NCBI GenBank assembly: GCA_951812925.1
Contig: OX638371.1
Span: forward strand, 113,607,124-113,671,123
From: Calliopum simillimum
Lineage: Eukaryota; Arthropoda; Insecta; Diptera; Lauxaniidae
Direction of reading: 5' to 3'
Length of the DNA: 64,000 nucleotides
The notes under the pieces were generated by a model. The model saw only the letters and a program-made list of their open reading frames with translations, did no database searches and was not told the DNA's origin. Every line of letters starts with the position of its first letter. The first letter of the stretch is position 1. Positions 33,701 to 45,700 of the stretch are shown piece after piece. Position numbers and translations under genes: made by a program.

Positions 33701-36700
33701 GACAAATTGCTTGCCAAACCATGAGTTTTTTTCCAAATTTTTCGCATTGAATTGACTTATCGGCTGTAGTTACCTTCTCTTCTTTATTAACTGTAAAAAA
33801 TTGGGGGCCTGGTAGGGTTTTGTAGTCCAATTTGACGTAAGTTTCATCATCCATTACAATGCATTCAAATTTTTTGTTTAAAATATGGCGATACAACTTA
33901 CGGGCTCGTTGTTTTGCTTTTGCACTTTGAACTTTGCTTCTTTTTGGACATTTCTGCTTTTTATAGATTCTAAAGTTGTTCCTCACCTTAACACGTTGGA
34001 CAGTTGAAGACGAGGTACCAAATTTTTTAGCGCAATCACGAACAGATATTTCTTTTTCTTTTGCAAAAACACTTATTATTCTTTGGTCAATTTTTGATAA
34101 TATTTTAGCTTTTTTTCGGCCTCTTCCAGGTAAATCATCAAGAGTATAATGCTTTGTAAACCGCTTTATAGTTTTCTGAACCGCCCATACGCTAACGCCT
34201 TCTTCTTTGGCAATTTTTCTGTAAGACATTATTTTCTTACACCATTTGCAAAGAATTGTTGTTTTGGATTAAGTCCCTTCATTGCTAACGCCTTTGAAAA
34301 ATTTTCCAAACTAAATTAATTTTTCGAAACAACATAAATGTTGCTAAGACATTGCACAATCAACGCCTGCTTTATAAGGTGTTTAAAATGTACTCATAAA
34401 TAATGGCACGGTCCTTAGCTCAACACTTTAATTATATGTTTGCCTTTAGATTTCATTATTTTTCTCAATTTTTGTACATTTAATTTTAAAATTTGGAGTT
34501 TCCCATTTTTATTTCAATACCCCCGATTCTTCTTACTAAATTTGTTTGTTTCTTCAACACATTTCAATTGATTTGAATGCAAATCTGCCATTATTTTGCA
34601 TCGCACTGCTGTACAAAGTCGAACGTTTTTGCACTTGGAAATTGCCACCGAATAAATTATACTTTTTAAACGTCATGCGATTTTTTTTTTTGTGTTTCTT
34701 CCGAATATACATAAAGTTCGGGGTTATCTAAAGTAATATTTCGACAACAACAAATGAGTACAATTTTAATGATAGGTACTATGTGTTTTGCTCTTTCACT
34801 GATTAATTTTTAATTTGTGTGCAGCATTTTCAAAAATGTATTACAACAAAATAGATTTGATGCATATTAGTGCCTATGTACAGGAATCCGTACTATAATA
34901 CTAAAAATGAGAAAGTAACTCTAGCCAAAAAATTTTCAAGTGAGCCATCTAAGAATTTTAACGTAAATAAGTCTTTTTAGAAAAATGATTTTTTGTAGTA
35001 AAAATTCGGGAAAAATATTTTTTCTTAAATATTTAACATAGGCCAGGGAATAAAATACTTTTTTTTAACCAAAAATTTTCATTTATTATTAAAAATCCCT
35101 ATTTCAAATAAATAAAAATTTAAGCAACTTCTCCGCCTCTGAGAAAACTATAAAAAATATATGGGCTATATATAAGGGACTATATCCCAGAGAAGAGCAA
35201 TGCATCTTACGACAAAACTATTCATGGCAAAAAATGCTTAAAACCGTCTAGGAAATACGTTTGAGTTTTTTTGGAGTTTTTTGAAATAGAGATTTCAATA
35301 ATAAATGATAAATTAAGGTCCAAAAAAAAAAAGAAATACTATTTTATTCACTATTCTATTTAGGGAATTTTTTTTTCCAAAATCTTTACTACCCTTCAGG
35401 ACCACGGACTATTCCAAAACTAGTTTGCAAGCTACTCCATGGGAGAAACCGGCTCAAACTCTGATCCCATAACATATAAAGTTATATTAACGTTTAACAT
35501 TGTTTGCCATTTGGCGTAACTTGGCGTTAATTGTCTCCTTATGCATTACAATCGGACCAGAAATTAAAATTTTACACAAAAATTTCAAAAGGTTTCATAG
35601 CCGAATGTGCTAAAACGTTTTTTATAAATATATTTCTGAGCAATCCCAAATAAAAAAAAAACAATTTTTAAATTACGGCTGTACAAAGGCTGTACAAGGG
35701 CCAAATTTCATTACTTTTTTTGGGCTGTACAAGGGCCAAAAATTGTGTTTTTGCAGGACATTTGGGCCGTACACGATGCTTCATATGGGCTGAACATGGG
35801 CTGTACGTGGGCTGAACATGGGCTGTACATCGGCCGTACAATTTATTTTGTATTTTTGAAATGGGCTGTACATGGGTTGTACGTGGGCTGTACCTGGGCC
35901 GTACATGGGCTGTACAATTGAATTTTACTATTGAATTGGGCTAAACATGGGCTGTACATCGGCCGTACAATTTATTGTTCTATTGAAATTTATTTTATAT
36001 GATTTTGGGCGAAGAGAAAAAATTCATGTGTGGCTGACATCGTTAAGCTGTGCGGCTCAGAACTCAGCCTGGGTTCGAAACCCAAGGATGGTGGAAAAAA
36101 ATTTTTTATTTTTTTTTCTGCCATACAAAATTGGCCTGTAGGTTGTTCTTTTTTAAAATGAAATAACATTTTTTTTTTTTAATTTTAACTTTGCAATTCA
36201 AAGAATTTTCTTTTTCGGCTTTTTGCCTTTCAGTAATTAGCAACGTTACAATTTCACTAATACAATTTATGCACAATTGGACCACTTTTGGTACTAATGA
36301 CGGATTATGCATTACACTTGGACCATTTTTGATACAATTGATAATTTGAGTGAATTTATTCTAGTTTTAGGTGAAGTCCATTATGGACCACTTACAAAAA
36401 AAACTACACCAAAGATTGGCCTATTGAGACAATTGACTCCGTCGGTCCTGCATGGTTTTCTACGTTTAAATCCTTAAGTGGCTCGATAAAACAGTTGCAG
36501 TCACCACGAGTTATATTTTTTACGCCCCCGAATTCAAAAATTTACATGCGAAGAAAAAAAAAAAATTGAATAGAGGTGCACATGTTTTTTTTTTTGAAGA
36601 AAGCCTGCAAGTACTAATTTAAATCGAAAAGTATAAAAATCACGCGATCATCAAGATATCGTCCGATCTTTTGGAGCCAATTAGAGAGCATTTTTGCATC

Positions 36701-39700
36701 GACTGTTGATGATCGTTGGAAATGTTTATTAATCTCTGAGGTACTTTAGTAAATGCTCTCCAACACTTGGGAGAGATAATGGTGTAGTACGAGTATTTAT
36801 AAGCTCGATTATGGAAGAACGATTTTTCGATAAAGCTTTTATTTTTGTGTTTTTGGTTTTTTGTTTCTCTAACCGGCATTAGGTATCTGCCAAATAGCGC
36901 AGACACATGAGATTGCGATTAAAAGTACGTATAATACATATGCTGCTATGAGTAATTCATTTATTTCCTAATTACTTTTACATATTATGGCATATGGAAT
37001 TATTTTTGCATTTTTCGGGTTTTTATTTTGTTTTTTGATAAAAGTGAAGATAAGCCAAACTCGCCTGATTTTTCGTTTATTTGTGTCTGTGTTACTTGTT
37101 CATACATACTGAATATATTGAATCATGCGACTCTGTGAACAAAATACGACTCTATTTAAGCGAATCTAAATATAAGAAATTGGCATTTTTATTTCAAATG
37201 TTGATTGTGCCTAAGATTTTTAGAATAAATATCAGCGTAGTTCTTAAATCATGTTCCACATGAGTCCGCTGAATGCAGAAGCAGTTAAAAATAAAATACA
37301 ATTTTTTTTTGGGAATTGGTATTTTTGGACATCTACAAAGCTAACAAATCCAAAACAAAGAAAAATACAACTTTAGAAACCTAACCTTTTGAGTACTTTT
37401 CTGTCTTCATTAAAAAATTGTCTTTAGTTACTAAACATGTAACATGACATTATGTAGAATCAAAAGCATAAAAATCAATTACGCTAGTTATCCTTCAGCA
37501 AATTGTACTTCCTAATTTATGTCACGATTTGATAATTTACGTACTAAACATAAAAAACGCGATCGTGCACAATATGACACTCCATTTGATTCAATTAAAT
37601 GTCTAAGATAGTTTAATTTTATTTTGCAATTCAGTTCAATAACAAGCTACTCAGCATGGCAACATTGCGCATTTAAGCGTGTTGTCAATTTAATTAAATT
37701 TTTGTTTATTTTTTCCATTATAAGGTGAAGTGCTTTGCTTATATGGTTCCTATATCGTACGTAATCTACTTAATTTCATAATTTCTCCAGCTTTCGCATT
37801 CGCCATTTACTAGTTAGCGATTCTTTAATTCCATGTGTTTCAGTCAAATTACACTAATCGGTTTGCTTTTGCTTTTGATTACACAGTCCTACCTACAATA
37901 GCATTCCATTCAAATGACATTTCAAATTCATTGACTAAAAAGAAATACAGAAATGTGAGCTAAGTTTAACCAAATTTTTATATATATCCTGGGGCTTCTG
38001 CTCGAAAAACTATGACAAGACCTTTTTGCAATTCTCTAGGAAATCAAATTTTACGCCATCAAGATAATTCTGCAACGAGTGAAACAAATGGTAATTCGAA
38101 GGTGTATATTGGATGTATTGAAACTTCCCAGCCAAGCTCCCAAAGTTTTTGCCGGGTCTCCAAATAAGTATGTGGTCTAGAGTTGTCGTGATGAAAGACG
38201 ACGCCCTTCCAATCTTGTTAATTGTTGACAGTAAAGTTCCGAATTTGGTCATACGTTATCTATTTTTTGTCTCCAGTAACCAATCTGTGCAAATATGGTT
38301 CGAGTTCATTCCGTTTCAGAAGAGATTCACATACTGAAATGCAGTCAGTAAGATTTTTTTATCTCATCGATGTTGCGACTGTTTATGTGTCGCGGTCTTT
38401 CTCTCACACTGCTCCTGAAGCATCATTAAGTTCAACTAAAATGGCAACGTATACTGAATGTCTCCGAGTATTTGTAATGTTATTCTGATGAAATATCACT
38501 TTGAATCAAAATTGTAGCTGATTCCTTTTTGAAAATATCTCGATTTTTCCAATTGAGGCATTTTCCCATACAAAAAGAAAAAAAAAATTTTTTTTAACTA
38601 CATTAAAGAAAAATTAAAATAATCACAATCGAAGTGTTTTGCAATGCTAAACGCGAATCCAACCTCAGAATTGCTCTATCGTGTATAGTTTATGAGATAT
38701 TGTAACCTAAAAACCAAAAAAAAATCGTTTTTTGCCATTTTTTGAAGCTATATAACTTTGTAACATATCATTTATTCGTCAAATGTGGCTTAGATACTTT
38801 GAAGCCCCAATCTTTTCCTTTAAAATCTAATTTAAATTATATTTATATCTCCATGCTTTTAAGAGATATCGTAGACCGAAATATTGTCAAAACGGGTTTT
38901 TGCACTTTTGTGTCTTTTTAAGTTCCCAGTGTGCCAGACGGTTCATATCTTCGCTTTTTTACCCGTTACGGATCCGTTGCTGATCCGTTTGCGGGAGAAA
39001 TTCCAAAAAGAAAAACGATTCGCTTTTTTTTTGGGAGTCTCTACCGCCAACGGATCAGTAACGGATCCGTAACGGATGAAAAAGCGGAGATTTGAACCGT
39101 CTGGCACACTGGGTTAGGATATTTTTGAGGAAAAAAAAGATATCAACATAATTTAAATTAGGTTTTAAAGGGAAAGATTGGAACTTTCAAATATCCAAGC
39201 CACATTTGACGAATAAATGATATGTTACATAGTTATATAGCTTCAAAAAATGGCAAAAAACGATTTTTTTTTGGTTTTTAGGTTACAATATCTCATAAAC
39301 TATACACGATAGAGCAATTCTGAGGTTGGATTCGCGTTTAGCATCGCAAAACACATCGATTGTGATTATTTTAATTTTTCTTTAATGTAATTAACATTTT
39401 TTTTTTTCTTTTTGTATGGGAAAATGCCCCAATTGGAAAAATCGAGATAATTTCAAAAAGGAATCAGCTACGATTTTGATTCAAAGTGATATTTCATCAG
39501 AATAACATTACAAACACTCGGAGACATTCAGTATACGTTGCCATTTTAGTTGAACTTAATGATGCTTCAGGAGCAGTGTGCTCTGCTTTTTCAAGAATTT
39601 CATCCACTTTTCAGTGCATGGGCGATCAGAATTTGTTGAGTCTTATACATCGAAATTTGCAGATTGGAATCGATAATAACATTTTCCAACTGTTCTTTTG

Positions 39701-42700
39701 ATAAAGTACCTTCTCCATAATGTGCACAATTTTTTTATCAGCCTTCGCGGCCCTTTAGTACTTTTCTAAGAAATAAATTGACGTTAAAACAGTTGAATAA
39801 TGAAGACTTGGTGATAAGTCAAATTTTTCAAGCCTTCTATCTTTTAAATCATACTTTATACTGTAGAAATATTTGCATCTGGATCGAGGACATACATGTG
39901 ACCTAGTCTATGAAAAAAGGGCTTACGTGCGAAAATGAGTTTTCGAGAAAACAGCTAGAAAACAACTATTAAAGGTCAATTCTATGCGAATCGGCAAAAA
40001 ATAGGAAACATTTTTTTTTGACACCCTTTTCATAGACCAGGTCACATGTAGGTATAACATAATCGAATATTACTAAAATCAGAAAAATCAACATTTTTTA
40101 CATGACACTTCAAGTGAAAACCCTAATTTACATAATTTCCCGGAAAAATTGCGAGGACCCATTTTGATATGTTGTTCAGGGCAAAATTCTCTATCGATTG
40201 GTATAGGTTTTATGAACTTTGGAATTAGTGCAAGACTCAAATCTAATTTGACTGGTTTAATTGGATAAAAGGCACTAAGGTTATAGCTACTCAAAAAAAC
40301 TAACCTTAAAATTTCAAAGTACCTTTCTCGGTCATTTTTTTAAATTTTGAAAAAAAAAAAATGTATGGTAATATTCTCCACTGTGCCACTATTGTTTATG
40401 CCAATTTTAAGCCAAATCGGATTCCATCAAAAATATCTTGATCAGTTAGACATGGAATCAATAGGTAACGTTGTTGTCATATTAATTTTAAAAGAAATAT
40501 GGCCCAATACCCAATAATGTCACTGTTCCACAGCGCACTAACAAATATTGTAGTAAGGTGTAACACAAGGTTCAATAATCGCATGCTAAATCAATCGAAA
40601 TCGTGCGCAAGAGACTGACAGACTTCAAGAGGTAAGCCCAATATTCACCAGGGCACATGTTGCTTGCTTGCGGTTGTTGTTTCCTAAAAGTTACGTACAA
40701 ATGCACGAAATAAAAAATTCAAGAACACAAAGCAGACGGAAGTATTTATACGTATAGGCATGAGAAAGTGACGTTCTTTAAATTAAATTTATTTAATTTT
40801 TATAAAATCTATATTTTCCCTATGTAAAATACTCGACATGAAAGCTTTAAGTAAACAAAGTTGCAACATTATTGGAAAGTTTCATTTGTTTCATTTCATT
40901 AGTTCCTCTTCGTTCCAAGTAATAACGGCATAGTCTTAATTCTAGTAAAAGAACAAGTGGAGTGAGTATTCACTACAGATGTTATGGATATTTTAAATTT
41001 GATTGTTCAGAGTCAGAACTGGAATTGAAACCGAAGTCGGAACCGGGATCGTAGTTAAAAGAGAGATTCCCCGAAATAAAATTGTATTCTTGCTTTCAGT
41101 GCTCTTCGCCTTTCTTTTATTCAACAATTCATTATGATTTCCGATTCAAAACTTACGGAATCGGAAGTTTAAATTTATCGGTTGTTCCGACATTTCGGAT
41201 CCGGAAACGAAGCTCTTTAACATTCCAAGTATTCACATTATCTCAAGAAATATATATCGAGCGAAAAGTTGCTGTTATCCATGCACTGTACAACTAAGAG
41301 GAATTTCACTGAAAATTACGTCACATGATGTCCGGAGAATTTGAATTGTCATTTAAAAAAGAAAAATTATAAATTTTTTGCGTTAAATGACCACATTTGA
41401 TATTGTTTTGATTACTTAACCTAATTACTTTCTAATCAGTAAATATTAACCGATAAACTCATATAAAATGAATCAAACCTAAGTAGTGACGAATTATTTC
41501 ATATATACTATATATAATAGTAGGAAATGGTCAAAGTGCCTTTAGCCAATTGATTATCAACGTGTATTTGGTTTTTAATATCAAAATTTGTAAATAAACA
41601 ATTTTATCAACAGCTAAAAAACTTAATCACATTAAAAGTGGGAGGGAGCTGTAGGTAATTCCTTATACAAGGTGTAAATGTTAAGGTTACAAAGCTTCTA
41701 GGAAGTGATAGAGGAGGCCTAGACTAACAAAAAAATGTACGATGGAAGAGTTTTGTGAAGGCTCTAACCTCAGAAAGCAGATAGAGGACATAGCAAGAAT
41801 TAAGTAATGCATCTACTTACTTGATCTTTCTCAGTTATTTACCATCATATACTAAAAGTTTTAAAAAAATTTTATGATAAATCATGGTAGTTCAAAAATC
41901 AAGCACTAAACTCTTTATAAAATCAGACTAGTAAATTGCAGCTCCTTCATTTTTGCATCAAGCGATATCGATTTTTTCTAACTGAATCTAGGACAAGTGA
42001 TAATAATTGAAATTAGTTTTTATGTTTTGGAATTGTATCAGTCTAAAAACACAATGCTTCGTCAATAAATTTTGTTGTAATAGATAACAAAAGTTAATTA
42101 AAAATGTTTTACTGTCTTATTATTGTTCGTTTAATATTTGACACGCAAATTCATATTTTTATAGAAATAAATAGATAGAAGTGCTGTCGATAAGATTAAC
42201 CAAATTGAGGCATAGGGGATTTCGTTAACGGTAGATATTCAATTAATGTAATAATGCTGATAAATATTTAGTTATTTGGTGGCTTTAATAAATCTTGTTG
42301 CGTTTAATCTGTACTAAGTATAGTATATCAATACTTTAGAGCACTATAGTCCTATCTCCACTTTTTACGATTTTGAGATTTTTGCAGTTATTGTATCATA
42401 GTGGGCTTCTTTACCGTGTGGAAAACTCTATGATGTCAAAATACCACTAAAATACCAAAATATTCGATAATTAAGAAAAATTTAATCTCCAAACTGTAAT
42501 TTTTTGAAGAGCGCTTACTGTCCTATCTCCACTAAATCTTCAAATAAGTCACATTTTAAAAAAAAATTCTTCGTTTTTTCGCGTTTTCTTCGCGTTTCAT
42601 GACTTTTTGCGACATTTTAGTAAACAAATTTGGTTACACTCAAGGGTCCACTCTTGTTTGTCGGAACCAAAAATTCAAAAAAAAAAAAAAAAAAAAAAAA

Positions 42701-45700
42701 AAAATTAGTTTTTTTCGTGTTTTCTACGCGATTCATGACTTTTTACGACACTATCCACTAAATTCGAAAAATGTACTAAATGTGTCGTTTATTTTAATAG
42801 CAGTGGAATTCAATATAAGGGCAAAAGTAATGACTTACTATAAATTTGGCTGGGATTTCGTTAGAAATTAATAAAATTTGTTAAAAACATTAAATTATGT
42901 TAAAATATACTATAGGTAAAATTATTGCATGCCAATATATGCAGCCAATTCTAGATAACCACTGTTTAAAGTCTTTTTTTTGCATTTCCCAACAATTGGA
43001 AAAATGGAGATATGACTATAGCGCTCTATATTTGTTCTATGCAAATGTATGAGGCTTAGGCCAATTCAAAACGCTTTGTTGTTTAAAATTGAGGTACTAC
43101 GTAAATAATAATAATGTTAAATTGTTAGATTGATTATATTATCATCATTATCATAAATTTTGTGAGGAATGCAATGAAGCAATTTAAATGTTATTTTCTC
43201 TTTAATGTCTACTAAGTGATTTATAATTGATTTCCTTGAAAAAATGTGTCAATCGAAAGGTAAATCCGAAATCTATGTGGTAGAAAGAAACTCAAGCTCA
43301 GTACTTTGCCAAAGCATACATTTTGTTGAAGAGGTTATCAACTCAAGTGACTCCAGAATGAAGCGCGTGTTTTTCTTTCAAGAAACACTCTTCTGACTCA
43401 CCTTTCGAAGCTAATACAACACGTATCAAAAGGTGATCCCTTAAATCGATAGCTTAAAAATAAACCGATAGCCTCATTTTCAGGAACTTAATTTTTGGCC
43501 TTAATCTGCTCTAGAGTTCGCGTGGATTTTTATTTATTAGACTTTTAGGCTCACGGAAATAACGCCGAATGTTTTTGGAAATAAAGCCAGAAATTTCAAG
43601 CATTAATTTTTGGAAATAAAGCCAAAAAATAGCTAGGGAATAACGCCATATAAAAAACGGCAGACATTTTTTTTGAAAATAACGCCAGAAAAATCTACAT
43701 ACAAAATATGAAAAATTGGTGATGTACCGGAAATCCTGGTTATTTCTAAGATTTTCAATTTAAAATTTGTATATTGAAAAAAAAATTTCAAATGCGATAT
43801 GTCCCGTGCGGCAATGATTAAAACTAAATTTAAAAAAAGGTATAGAACATTTTTGGGTAAAATCAGAACCATATTTAAGAAACATAAATGCACAACATTC
43901 ATATGTATATTTCTGGCCTAGGCAACACTAATGTCAATAGCTAAAATCTGGCAACACCATAATAAAGTTTGACATTTTTTAGCATAAACGTACTCACAAC
44001 GTTTTGATGTACAAGTGCTATTTGTTTTGTTTACAGTGAGTTAAGAAAATAAATTTTTCCATTGATAACACAGGCCCACAAAAAAAAAAAAAAAGTACCA
44101 TGCGCGAAAGATCAGACCACCTGAACTTTATGTTTTCGGGGTCGCTGAATCCGAATATGGTGCCAGAATAGCGAAGTTGGTTCGCGTTTTTTCAGAAATC
44201 AGCAAGTACGCTGAAAATTTAAGATTTTTTTCAGCATTATTTCTGATTTCTGAAAAAACGCGAACCAACTCAGCTATTCTGGCAGCACATTCGGATTCAG
44301 CGACCTCGAAAACATAAAGTTCAGGTGGTTTGATCGTTCGCGCAGCGATTTTTGTTTTTGGTTCTGTGCACAGACCAAAAAAAAGTGCCCTGCGCGAAAG
44401 ATCAGACCACCTGAACTTTATGTTTTCGGGGTCGCTGAATCCGAATATGGTGCCAGATTAGCGAAGTTGGTTCGCGTTTTTTCAGAAACCAGCAAAAATC
44501 AGTAATTTTCAGCATTATTGTTGATTTCTGAAAAAACGCGAACCAACTTTGCTATTCTGGCATCATATTCGGATTCAGCGACCCCGAAAACATAAAGTTC
44601 AGTTGGTCTGATCTTTCGCGCATGGTACTTTTTTTTTTGTGGGCCTGTGTAATTTAAGCGATTGATAAATTATGGGGTTTCCAACGAGAACAAACGTTTT
44701 TTACAACTAAGTGTTCATGCAAAATCGAATGTATTGGAGTGGAACTAATGCCTAAGGATGCTTCTATCTCACGGTATTTCACATGACGATCTTGCATTAT
44801 CAGTTCACGCACGGCATCAATGTTCTCTGGCACAATGGCCGTTTTTGGACGACCTTCACGGAATTCGTCTTTGAGCGAGCGTCGGCCACGATTGAATCCA
44901 TTAAACCAGTTTTTCACAGTGCTATAGGATGGTGTTTCATCGCCATACAAAGATTTAAGTTCATCGATGCACTCTTGTCGTGATAATCCACGTCGAAAGT
45001 TGTGAAAAATTATCGCACGAAAATGTTCACCAGTTAATTCCATTTTTTTGCCAAATTGATTTTTTCAAGTCACTGTAAACAACACAAATGATGGTCGTAC
45101 GTCAAAACGTTCTGAGTACGTTTATGCTAAAAAATTTCAAGCTTTATTATGGTGTTGCCAGATTTTAGCTATTGACATTAGTGTTGCCTAGGCCCGAAAT
45201 ATATATAGCAGCCTACGTAGTCACATTGGTCTCCCTGAAAAACGGCGTTTGAATTGTTGGCCGCGAAAACCACTTCTGTTTTTGTCCAGTGCAAACGCCT
45301 TGGTTTTTTGCAACTATCTTGATAACGAAAAATTGCCCAAAACCAAACTTAGCACCAATTATATAGCTAACTAAGTCCATTTTTATTTGGACTTTTTTTT
45401 AACTTTTAATCGATGGTCACTTTCGACACCATAGAAAGGCTCATATTCAACAATCTTTAGAAATTTTTTCATGATCAAGCTCAAGACTCAATATACAAGA
45501 CTGGTATGGTCTTGGTCTTGGCTTGTTCATCACTAAAAATAATATTCAAATACGAAATGACAAAATTGTTTTTAGACTGATAAGCACAAGCATACACGTA
45601 TTTATGAGAATTGATAAAAACTATATCTACTTAAGTCTAATTAAATTCATGAGCGATCATAAATACTTAATAATTAGCTTAATTTATACAGATATTTTGA

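Larger units (their letters stand above)
43909..45203 (-). mobile_element. mariner element, gutted and filled by hairpins
   Basis: The terminal inverted repeats start near GGCCTAGGCAACACTAATG at both ends and match for more than 40 bp. The transposase keeps only its N-terminal part (44654-45043). The catalytic part is gone, and its place is taken by a double hairpin insertion (44067-44650). Confidence 0.8.

Noticed and set aside
35681..35975. CRISPR-like or coding interpretation of the GGGCTGTACATG repeats
   Set aside because: The units are contiguous and degenerate with no spacers. This is a minisatellite.
43916..45195. An active mariner
   Set aside because: Only the N-terminal 129 residues remain; the catalytic domain is missing.
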